The notes under the pieces were generated by a model that saw only the letters and a program-made list of their open reading frames with translations, searched no databases and had not been told where the DNA came from. A DNA stretch of 9,290 nucleotides from Paracoccaceae bacterium. GTDB lineage: Bacteria > Pseudomonadota > Alphaproteobacteria > Rhodobacterales > Rhodobacteraceae. The stretch covers positions 1 to 9,290 of the forward strand of contig JAMWZF010000102.1 of NCBI GenBank assembly GCA_024304875.1. Direction: 5' to 3'. Positions 1 to 5,890 of the stretch are shown here, one piece after another. The position numbers and the translations under genes are program-made. How positions within the stretch are numbered: position 1 is the stretch's first letter; each line of letters starts with the position of its first letter.

Positions 1-631
1 GCGCGATGCCGTAGGTGTCCTCGCAGGTCGTCCGCAGGCCGACCTGGATGCTGCGGGCGGGGTCGATCACGCCCTCGGTCGCGGCCTTGCCGGCGAAGGT
101 GCCGTGGTCCACCCGGCGGGCGGGGTCGCTGTCGGGCCAGAGGTCGGAATGGGCGTCGAACTGGATCAGGCCAAGCGGCCCGTGCCGCGCCGCCATGGCG
201 CGCAGGATCGGCAGGGTGATCGAATGGTCGCCCCCCAGCGTCACCACCGGGCAGGCCGCGCCCAGCCGGGCGATGTGCGCCTCGATCAGGGCGGGGGTGG
301 CGGCCATGTCGGCGTAGTCGAAGGGCATGTCGCCGCAATCGTAGAGGGTGAAATCGGTAAGGATATCGAAGCCCCAGCCGAAGGGCGGGTCCGCCGGTTG
401 CAGGGTCGAGGCCTCGCGGATCGCCCGCGGCCCGAACCGCGCGCCGGGACGGTGCGTCACCGCCTGGTCGAAGGGGATGCCGGTGAAGACGAGGTCCGCG
501 CCCACCGCCTCGGCCGCGTAGCGCCGACGGAGGAAGGACGTCGCCCCCGCAAAGGCGTTCTCGTAGGCCAGTCCCCGATCCCCCCCGCGAAAGGCGCGGT
601 CGGTTTCTGTCTTCGCATCTTCCAGAGCCAT
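1..631 (-). CDS. speB: Agmatinase / arginase-family ureohydrolase, C-terminus cut off by window edge
   Basis: The first 210 residues of a ureohydrolase are visible, and the frame runs open off the left edge. Family members usually have about 310-325 residues, so roughly the last third is missing. The family hydrolyses a guanidino group to urea using two Mn ions; agmatinase converts agmatine to putrescine in the cytosol. Visible motifs are GIPFD (51-55), RPGARFGP (61-68), GGDHS (133-137) and FDAHSD (158-163). Residues H136, D159, H161 and D163 are expected metal ligands; the remaining Asp ligands lie outside the window. VDHGTF (175-180) and the LRTTCEDT stretch near 199-206 resemble alphaproteobacterial agmatinases. 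The ATG at 631 has a GAGGGGG ribosome site about 6 bases upstream. It follows the M20 amidohydrolase on the same strand by 82 bases, so co-transcription is plausible. Guanidinobutyrase or guanidinase specificity cannot be excluded, because related ureohydrolases share these motifs. Confidence 0.87.
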   Translation of the reverse strand, partial: MALEDAKTETDRAFRGGDRGLAYENAFAGATSFLRRRYAAEAVGADLVFTGIPFDQAVTHRPGARFGPRAIREASTLQPADPPFGWGFDILTDFTLYDCGDMPFDYADMAATPALIEAHIARLGAACPVVTLGGDHSITLPILRAMAARHGPLGLIQFDAHSDLWPDSDPARRVDHGTFAGKAATEGVIDPARSIQVGLRTTCEDTYGIA

Positions 632-713
632 CGGGTCCCCCTCGCTTCGCGCGCGACCATGGCACGCACCGGGCCCCGGCTAAAGCCCTCTTCCTGCCGG
701 AAAACCGGGCAGT

Positions 714-1871
714 TCACCCCGGCAGCGGCAAGGCCTTCTCGGCGATCCGGGCGAAGAACGAGGCGCCGTAGGGCGCGGTCTCGTCGTTGAATTCGTATCT
801 CGGATGGTGCAGCCCCGCGCTGTCGCCGTTGCCGACGAAGAGGTAGGCGCCGGGGCGGGCCTGCAGCATGTACGAGAAATCCTCGGCCCCCATCTCGCGT
901 CCGCCCTCCGGCTCGGTCGGGGCGATGTCGGCGGCGACACCGGCGGCGAAGGCGGCGCGCTCGGCGTCGTTGATCGTGGCGGGATACTGGGTCTGGTAGT
1001 CGAGGGTCGCCTCGACCCCGTAGGCCGCCGCCTGCCCCGCGACGATCTCCTCCATCCGGCGGATCACCATCTTCTGCACCTCCGGGTCGAAGGTGCGGAC
1101 GGTGCCGTTGATCCAGGCGCTGTCGGGGACGATGTTGTCGGCGGACCCGGTGTGGATCTGCGTCACGCTGACGACGAGGTCGTCCATCGCGTAGTGATTC
1201 CGGCTGACGATGGTCTGGATCGCCTGCACGATTCCCACGGCGGCCATCACCGGATCGGCGGTCTCGTGCGGCATCGCGCCATGACCGCCCCGCCCCTGGA
1301 TGTCGATGCTGAAGATGTCGACCGCCGCCATGATCGGGCCCGGCGTGGTGTGGAACTGGCCGACCGGATTTCCCGGAGCGTTGTGAAGGGCATAGACCTC
1401 GGCGATGTCGAAGCGGTCCATGATCCCTTCCTCGACCATGACACCGCCGCCGCCGCCGGTTTCCTCGGCGGGCTGGAAGATGAGGGCGACGCGGCCGGCG
1501 AAGTTGCGGGTCTCGGCGAGGTATTTCGCGGCGCCCAGCAGCATCGTCGTGTGCCCGTCATGGCCGCAGGCGTGCATTACGCCCGGATGGGTCGAGGCAT
1601 GGGGCAGGCCCGTCGCCTCCTCGATCGGCAGGGCGTCCATGTCGGCGCGCAGGCCGATGGTCGGGCCCGGCTCGCGCCCCTCGATGATGGCCACGACGCC
1701 CGTCTTCGCGATGCCCGTCTCGATGCGGTCGATCCCGAATTCCTTCAGCTTTTCAACCACGAAGGCCGAAGTCTTCACGCAGTCGAACTCCAGCTCGGGG
1801 ATCGTGTGCAGGTGGCGGCGCCAGGTCGCCATCTCGTCCGAGAGGGCGGCGATCGAGTTCAGGACGGGCAT
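714..1871 (-). CDS. M20-family amidohydrolase (hippurate hydrolase / N-acyl-amino-acid deacylase type)
   Basis: A 385-residue metallopeptidase-fold amidohydrolase of subfamily M20D, which removes acyl groups from N-acyl amino acids (hippurate, N-acetyl amino acids, indole-acetyl conjugates). The N-terminal RRHLHTIPELEF (18-29) is typical. The motif HACGHDGH (100-107) supplies metal-binding C102 and probably H104. E136-E137 (QPAEET) are the expected catalytic and metal-ligand glutamates. H163 lies in ALHNAPG, GGHGAMPH (195-202) marks the dimerisation-lid domain, AEDFSY begins at 329, and H355-H356 lie near the C-terminus. Length matches the family. The start at 1871 was chosen because it precedes the conserved RRHLHTIPE block by the usual distance and has a GAGGGAAA ribosome site. 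The reading frame stays open much further upstream, but only as a mirror of mazG. No signal peptide is seen, so it is probably cytosolic. The exact substrate cannot be told. The agmatinase downstream suggests use of nitrogenous compounds. Confidence 0.93.
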   Translation of the reverse strand: MPVLNSIAALSDEMATWRRHLHTIPELEFDCVKTSAFVVEKLKEFGIDRIETGIAKTGVVAIIEGREPGPTIGLRADMDALPIEEATGLPHASTHPGVMHACGHDGHTTMLLGAAKYLAETRNFAGRVALIFQPAEETGGGGGVMVEEGIMDRFDIAEVYALHNAPGNPVGQFHTTPGPIMAAVDIFSIDIQGRGGHGAMPHETADPVMAAVGIVQAIQTIVSRNHYAMDDLVVSVTQIHTGSADNIVPDSAWINGTVRTFDPEVQKMVIRRMEEIVAGQAAAYGVEATLDYQTQYPATINDAERAAFAAGVAADIAPTEPEGGREMGAEDFSYMLQARPGAYLFVGNGDSAGLHHPRYEFNDETAPYGASFFARIAEKALPLPG

Positions 1872-1931
1872 GGGGTTTCCCTCGCAAATCAGGCCCCCTA
1901 GCCTGCCCCGGATTTCGGGGAAGGAAAAGAG
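1872..1931. promoter_or_regulatory. Divergent promoter region, M20 amidohydrolase / mazG
   Basis: Sixty bases separate two divergent start codons, so both promoters must lie here or within the opposing genes. A palindromic CTAG at 1898-1901 lies 31 bases before the mazG ATG and about 27 bases before the amidohydrolase ATG. A perfect 5-bp inverted repeat, CCCCG-gattt-CGGGG (1906-1920), directly precedes the mazG ribosome site (AAGGAAAAGAG, 1921-1931). No convincing -35/-10 pair can be named. The assignment rests mainly on gene orientation. Confidence 0.4.
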
Positions 1932-2762
1932 ATGACGCACGAGGATTCGGACCGGCTGGTGCATGACCCCCATGGCGGGATGCCCCGCCTGCTGGAGATC
2001 ATGGCGCGGCTCCGCGACCCGGACACCGGCTGCCCCTGGGACATTGAACAGACCTTCGCCACCATCGCCCCCTACACCATCGAAGAGGCCTACGAAGTGG
2101 CGGACGCAATCGAGCGCGAGGCCTGGGACGAGCTGAAGGGCGAACTGGGCGATCTTCTTTTTCAGTCCGTCTTCCACGCCCGCATGGCCGAGGAGGCCGG
2201 ACTTTTTACATTTTCCGATGTGGCGGACCAGATGAGCGACAAGATGGTCGCGCGGCATCCGCATGTCTTCGCAGGCGAGAGCCGCGACAAGAGCGCCGAC
2301 CAGCAGACCGCCGACTGGGAGGCGATCAAGGCGCAGGAACGGGCGGCCAAGGCCCAGACCCGGACCCTCGACGGGGTCGCGGTGGGCCTGCCGGCGCTCC
2401 TGCGGGCGATGAAGCTGCAGAAGCGGGCGGCGCGGGTCGGATTCGACTGGCCCTCCACGGTGCAGGTTCTGGACAAGTTGCAGGAGGAAGCGGCCGAACT
2501 GGTGGCCGCGCAGGAGACCCTCAGCCCCGACCGGATCGAGGACGAGATGGGCGACCTGCTTTTCGTCATGGCCAACCTCGCCCGGCATCTCGGCGTCGAC
2601 CCCGAACAGGCCCTGCGCCGGACGAATGCGAAATTCACGCGCCGGTTCAATGCGGTAGAGGATGCGCTCGCCGCGGAGGGCCGCAGGCCCGACCAATCGA
2701 CCCTCGAGGAAATGGACGCGCTCTGGACCGCGGCAAAGGCCCGGGAAAAAGCCGATCAATAA
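1932..2762 (+). CDS. mazG: Nucleoside triphosphate pyrophosphohydrolase MazG
   Basis: A 276-residue protein with the two tandem MazG helical domains of the full-length enzyme (E. coli MazG is about 263 residues). It hydrolyses (d)NTPs to NMP and pyrophosphate in the cytosol and is regarded as a house-cleaning enzyme that also affects ppGpp levels. The first domain carries LEIMARLRDPDTGCPWD (21-37, with the diagnostic CPWD), the metal-binding EEAYEVADAI (51-60) and ELGDLLFQ (71-78). RHPHVF (108-113) follows. After a charged linker, the second domain repeats the pattern: KLQKRAARVGFDW (161-173), EEAAELVAA (185-193) and EDEMGDLLFVMANLAR (203-218). The ATG at 1932 has a purine-rich ribosome site directly upstream. 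It is monocistronic by layout: divergent from the amidohydrolase, and separated from the next gene by a hairpin and a promoter. All expected acidic residues appear present. Confidence 0.96.
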   Translation: MTHEDSDRLVHDPHGGMPRLLEIMARLRDPDTGCPWDIEQTFATIAPYTIEEAYEVADAIEREAWDELKGELGDLLFQSVFHARMAEEAGLFTFSDVADQMSDKMVARHPHVFAGESRDKSADQQTADWEAIKAQERAAKAQTRTLDGVAVGLPALLRAMKLQKRAARVGFDWPSTVQVLDKLQEEAAELVAAQETLSPDRIEDEMGDLLFVMANLARHLGVDPEQALRRTNAKFTRRFNAVEDALAAEGRRPDQSTLEEMDALWTAAKAREKADQ

Positions 2763-2764
2763 AG

Positions 2765-2780
2765 TCGGGTATTGACCCGA
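2765..2780 (+). terminator. Perfect 6-bp inverted repeat just after mazG, candidate terminator
   Basis: TCGGGT-attg-ACCCGA starts 2 bases after the mazG stop codon and is followed by GTATTTTAG, which contains a short T run. Placement and a U-rich tail fit a short intrinsic terminator for mazG. The same bases overlap the candidate -35 and operator of the next gene, so the repeat could instead be part of that control region. The stem is short and the T run is interrupted, so confidence is moderate to low. Confidence 0.35.
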
Positions 2781-2800
2781 GTATTTTAGTCAGATTTACA
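2772..2800 (+). promoter_or_regulatory. Candidate promoter with IscR-type iron box in front of the iron-binding protein gene
   Basis: TTGACC at 2772-2777 is a fair -35. A weak -10, TTTACA at 2795-2800, follows with a 17-base spacer. Between them lies CCCGAGTATTTTAGTCAGA (2776-2794), whose core GAGT-ATTTT-AGTC is an imperfect dyad (one mismatch to GACT-N5-AGTC). Read on the opposite strand it gives GACTAAAATACTCGGG. This resembles the core I recall for E. coli type-1 IscR sites (GACTRWWWYAGTC), for which related iron-responsive sites have been proposed in Rhodobacterales. A repressor bound here would cover the spacer. The downstream gene encodes a periplasmic iron-binding protein, which makes iron control reasonable. 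The comparison is from memory, not from a matrix scan. Confidence 0.45.
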
Positions 2801-2826
2801 GCCTCCGAGAAACCAAGGAGGCTCAC

Positions 2827-3831
2827 ATGACCCTGCGCACCGCCCTCATGGGCACCACCCTTGCCGCCATCGCCGCCCCGGCCCTGGCCGACGTGAACAT
2901 CTACACCACCCGCCAGCCCGAGCTGATCGAGCCCGTGATGGAGGCCTTCACCGAGGAAACCGGCATCGAGGTGAACCTTTCGTTCATCGACGGCGGCATC
3001 GTCGAGCGGCTGCAGGCCGAGGGCACCCGCAGCCCCGCCGATCTCGTGATGACCGTCGACATCGCCAACCTCAGCCAGATCGCCGAGGCCGGCGTGCTCC
3101 AGCCCGTGGAGAGCGAAGTGCTGACCAGCGCGATTCCCGCCGAACTGCGCTCGGACGAGAACCTCTGGTTCGCCCTCACCACCCGCGCCCGCATCGTCTA
3201 TGCCTCCAAGGAGCGCGTGGCCGACGGCGAGGTGACCACCTACGAGGACCTCGCTTCCGACACCTGGGAGGGCCGCATCTGCACCCGCCCCGGCACCCAC
3301 AACTACAACCTCGCGCTCATGTCCGCCGTCATCGCCCACCACGGCGAAGAGGCTGCCGCCGAATGGGCCCAGGGGGTCAAGGACAACCTCGCCCGCAGCC
3401 CGCAGGGCAACGACCGGGCACAGGTCCGCGCGATCTGGGCCGGCGAATGCGACATCTCGCTCGGCAACACCTACTACATGGGCCAGATGCTCGAGGACGA
3501 GGAACAGCAGGAATGGGCCAATTCGGTCCGCATCGTCTTCCCGACCTTCGAGGACGGCGGCACCCACGTGAACGTTTCGGGCATCGGCATGACGCAGGCC
3601 GCGCCGAACCGGGACGAGGCGCTGCAGCTGATGGAATTCCTCGTCTCGCCCGAGGCGCAAGCGATCTACGCCGAGGAAAACCACGAATACCCCGTGCTGG
3701 AGAGCGCCGAGGTCTCTGACGTCGTGGCCGAATGGGGCACCTTCGAGGCCGACACCGTCTCGCTGGACGAGCTGGCCGCCAATCGCGGCACCGCCCTGCG
3801 GATCATGGAAGAGGTCAACTTCGACGGCTGA
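2827..3831 (+). CDS. Periplasmic Fe(III)-binding protein of an iron ABC transporter (FbpA/FutA/AfuA type)
   Basis: A 334-residue solute-binding protein. Residues 1-21 form a Sec signal peptide with cleavage predicted after APALA, before DVNIY. The mature protein begins with the family's VNIYTTRQ strand. FutA-type proteins bind Fe(III) with four tyrosines, and the matching positions appear to be Y26 (IYTTR), Y160 (HNYNL) and the pair Y216-Y217 (NTYYMGQ). SPADLVMTVDIANL (69-82), EGRICTRPG (148-156) and the C-terminal FLVSPEAQAIYAEENHEYPV (271-290) are characteristic. A strong AAGGAGG site (2815-2821) lies 5 bases before the ATG. Codon use is strongly biased to C-ending codons (AAC, TTC, ATC, CTC), suggesting high expression. 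No permease or ATPase gene follows, because the next gene is convergent. The protein must therefore serve transporter subunits encoded elsewhere, or act alone. Another metal or a phosphorylated ligand is possible, but the tyrosine pair favours iron. Confidence 0.92.
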   Translation: MTLRTALMGTTLAAIAAPALADVNIYTTRQPELIEPVMEAFTEETGIEVNLSFIDGGIVERLQAEGTRSPADLVMTVDIANLSQIAEAGVLQPVESEVLTSAIPAELRSDENLWFALTTRARIVYASKERVADGEVTTYEDLASDTWEGRICTRPGTHNYNLALMSAVIAHHGEEAAAEWAQGVKDNLARSPQGNDRAQVRAIWAGECDISLGNTYYMGQMLEDEEQQEWANSVRIVFPTFEDGGTHVNVSGIGMTQAAPNRDEALQLMEFLVSPEAQAIYAEENHEYPVLESAEVSDVVAEWGTFEADTVSLDELAANRGTALRIMEEVNFDG

Positions 3832-3864
3832 TCGCCGCGCTTGCCTGACCGGCAGGTGACAGAA

Positions 3865-3898
3865 GCATGGCGGGACCTTGAGAGAGGGTCCGCCATGC
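3865..3898. terminator. Long hairpin between convergent genes, candidate bidirectional terminator
   Basis: The left arm (3865-3877) and right arm GGTCCGCCATGC (3887-3898) form 12 base pairs with a single bulged G and a 9-base loop (TTGAGAGAG). The hairpin starts 34 bases after the iron-binding protein stop. It also lies downstream of the ABC-F gene on the other strand, exactly where a shared terminator is expected. No T tract follows on either side, so it is either a non-canonical terminator or an mRNA 3'-end stabiliser. Confidence 0.45.
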
Positions 3899-3975
3899 GT
3901 CTGATTCTGGGGGCTGTGCTGGCCACCGCGAGGGCGACGGTAAGCGGCCGGTGCAGATTTCGGGCCTGACCGGAA

Positions 3976-5790
3976 CTAGCCCGCCGCCCGCTCCTCCAGC
4001 GCCAGCCACTCCTCTTCCGCCGCGCTCAGCTTCTGCTGCCGCTCGGCCAGTGCCTCGGTCGCCTTGCGGAACTTCACTGGCTCGCGGGTGAAGAGCTCCG
4101 CGTCCGACAGCAGCCCCTCCAGCTTGCCGATCTCGGCCTCCAGCCGCTCGATCAGGCCGGGCAGTTCTTCCAGCCGATGCTTCTCGGTGAAGCTGAGACC
4201 CGAGGGAGCGGCCTTCGGCTGTTTCGCGGCCGGTTTCACCGCGGCTGCCGGCTTGTCCGGCGGGGCGGGCGTCGCCGTGTCCCGCCCGCGCTGCGCCCGG
4301 TAGTCCGACCAGCCTCCGGCATAGACCGTGGCGCGGCCGTCGCCCTCCATCGCCACGGTGGTCGTCGCCACCCTGTCGAGGAAGTCGCGATCGTGGCTGA
4401 CCAGCAGGACGGTGCCGTCGTACTGGTCCAAGAGGTCCTGCAGCAGGTCCAGCGTCTCGATGTCGAGGTCGTTGGTCGGCTCGTCGAGGACGAGAAGGTT
4501 GCTTTCCTTCGCCATCAGCCGCGCCAGCAGGAGCCGGGCCTTCTCGCCGCCCGAAAGCGACCGGACGGGCGCCCGGGCGCGGGCCTCGTCGAAGAGGAAG
4601 TCTTTCAGATATCCGACAACGTGCCGCGGCGTGCCCCGCACCATGACCTGGTCGGAATTCCCCGAAACGGCCATCGACGGGTCGAGGGTAAGGCTGTCCC
4701 ACAAGGTCGCGTCGGGGTCGAGCGCCGCGCGGGACTGGTCGAAGAGGGCGACGCTGAGGTTCGTGCCGTGTTTCACGTCTCCGACATCGGGCGCTTCCTG
4801 CCCCAGCAGTAGCCGGATCAGCGTCGTCTTGCCGACGCCATTCGGCCCCACCAGCGCCACCCGGTCGCCGCGCTGCACGGTCAGGTCGAAATTCCGCACG
4901 ATCTGCCGGTCGCCGTAGGCTTTCCCCAGCCCCCGCGCCTCGATCACCTTGCGGCCCGAGCGCGGCCCCTCGTCCAGCGCCATCGCGGCGGTTCCCTGGC
5001 GGCGGATCTGGCCGGCACGCTCGGCCCGCAGGTCCTGCAGGGCCCGGACCCGGCCCATGTTCCGCTTGCGCCGCGCGCTGATTCCCTCGACCGCCCAGCG
5101 CGCCTCGGACTTGATCCTCCGGTCCATCTTGTGACGGGCCATGTCCTCGTCCGACCAGACCTTGTCACGCCAGTCCTCGAAGGCCTCGAAGCCCTTCTCC
5201 TGCCGCCGGACGACTCCCCGGTCGACCCAGAGCGTGGCGCGGGTCAGGGCCGTCAGGAAGGCGCGGTCATGGGAGATGAGGACGAAAGCGGAGGAGGTCG
5301 CTTTCAGCGTGTCCTCCAGCCAGCCGATGGCGCCGATATCGAGGTGGTTGGTCGGCTCGTCCAGCAGCATCAGGTCCGGCTCCCCGGCCAGCAGCCGCGC
5401 CAGCGCCGCGCGGCGGCGCTCCCCGCCGCTCGCCGTGGCCACCGGCCGGGCCGGGTCGAAATCGAGACCCTCGGCCGCAGCCTCGATGCGCCAGGCCTCG
5501 GCCGGATCGAGGCCGTCGGCAGCGAAATCGCCCAGGGTCTCGAAGCCGGACAGGTCCGGGTCCTGCTCCATGTAGCCGACGGTGGTGCCGGCGGGCGAGA
5601 CGACCTCGCCGCGGTCGGCCTGGATCAGCCCGGCCATGACCTTCATCAGGGTCGACTTGCCCGAGCCGTTGCGACCCACGAGCGCCACCCGGTCACCGGG
5701 CTGGACGACGAGGTCGACGCCGTCGAAGACAGGATCGCCGCCCCAGGTCAGGGCGATGTCGGACACTTGAAGAAGGGGAGCGCGGGCCAT
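3976..5790 (-). CDS. uup: ABC-F family ATPase, Uup type
   Basis: A 604-residue soluble protein with two ABC ATPase cassettes and no membrane segments, as in the ABC-F class that acts on the ribosome rather than as a transporter. Cassette 1 has Walker A GRNGSGKST (39-47), signature SGGE (121-124), Walker B with E145 (LDEPTNHLD) and switch H174. An arginine- and lysine-rich inter-domain linker spans about 200-270. Cassette 2 has GPNGVGKTT (315-323), LSGGEKARL (412-420), E437 (LDEPTNDLD) and H466. An Ala/Pro/Lys-rich tether (about 505-530) leads to a C-terminal helical, coiled-coil-like domain (about 535-604). That domain and the total length are the hallmarks of Uup, implicated in ribosome assembly or translation and in suppressing transposon excision. 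The ATG at 5790 is the only reasonable start; the reading frame continues upstream, but only across the olsB 3' end. No clear Shine-Dalgarno is seen, and a GC hairpin touches the start codon. It lies 100 bases downstream of olsB on the same strand. Confidence 0.93.
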   Translation of the reverse strand: MARAPLLQVSDIALTWGGDPVFDGVDLVVQPGDRVALVGRNGSGKSTLMKVMAGLIQADRGEVVSPAGTTVGYMEQDPDLSGFETLGDFAADGLDPAEAWRIEAAAEGLDFDPARPVATASGGERRRAALARLLAGEPDLMLLDEPTNHLDIGAIGWLEDTLKATSSAFVLISHDRAFLTALTRATLWVDRGVVRRQEKGFEAFEDWRDKVWSDEDMARHKMDRRIKSEARWAVEGISARRKRNMGRVRALQDLRAERAGQIRRQGTAAMALDEGPRSGRKVIEARGLGKAYGDRQIVRNFDLTVQRGDRVALVGPNGVGKTTLIRLLLGQEAPDVGDVKHGTNLSVALFDQSRAALDPDATLWDSLTLDPSMAVSGNSDQVMVRGTPRHVVGYLKDFLFDEARARAPVRSLSGGEKARLLLARLMAKESNLLVLDEPTNDLDIETLDLLQDLLDQYDGTVLLVSHDRDFLDRVATTTVAMEGDGRATVYAGGWSDYRAQRGRDTATPAPPDKPAAAVKPAAKQPKAAPSGLSFTEKHRLEELPGLIERLEAEIGKLEGLLSDAELFTREPVKFRKATEALAERQQKLSAAEEEWLALEERAAG

Positions 5791-5818
5791 GCCCGCGAGG
5801 TAATCCGCGGCGCGGGCA
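5790..5818 (-). promoter_or_regulatory. GC-rich leader hairpin abutting the ABC-F start codon
   Basis: On the transcript of the ABC-F gene, UGCCCGCG pairs perfectly with CGCGGGCA (8 bp), enclosing a 13-base loop. The final A of the stem is the A of the AUG codon. No clear Shine-Dalgarno lies in the usual window; the nearest purine stretch, AAGAGGGGGG, is about 35-45 bases upstream, before the stem. The structure could reduce or gate translation initiation, or be chance in GC-rich DNA. Only the inverted repeat is directly seen; the regulatory role is inference. Confidence 0.35.
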
Positions 5819-5890
5819 GCCTCAAGCCCCCCTCTTTCTGCGGATCTCAAATAGGGCCGCCGGAGGCACCTGATCCCAGACGGGCACCGG

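Noticed and set aside
804..1901. Plus-strand 365-codon open frame opposite the amidohydrolase
   Set aside because: Low-complexity Gly/Asp/Arg/His-rich translation typical of an antisense shadow in GC-rich DNA; no motif.
1872..2759. In-frame upstream extension of the amidohydrolase on the minus strand to 681 residues
   Set aside because: The extension lies wholly antisense to mazG, has no amidohydrolase homology, and the family N-terminus (RRHLHTIPE) fits a start at 1871 with its own ribosome site.
2781..2800. Fur or Irr box in front of the iron-binding protein
   Set aside because: The AT-rich stretch does not form the GATAAT-type repeats or the Irr-type TTTAGAA dyad. The IscR-like dyad explains it better.
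2647..3684. Minus-strand 345-codon open frame opposite the iron-binding protein gene
   Set aside because: It is a mirror of the C-biased codon use of the real gene. The translation is repetitive Gly/Val/Asp/His-rich with no domain, and the opposite strand has a signal peptide and full family motifs.
5744..5824. Possible TTG-started leader peptide overlapping the ABC-F start
   Set aside because: It depends on a TTG start close after the purine run, and the composition is unremarkable. Not supportable from one sequence.
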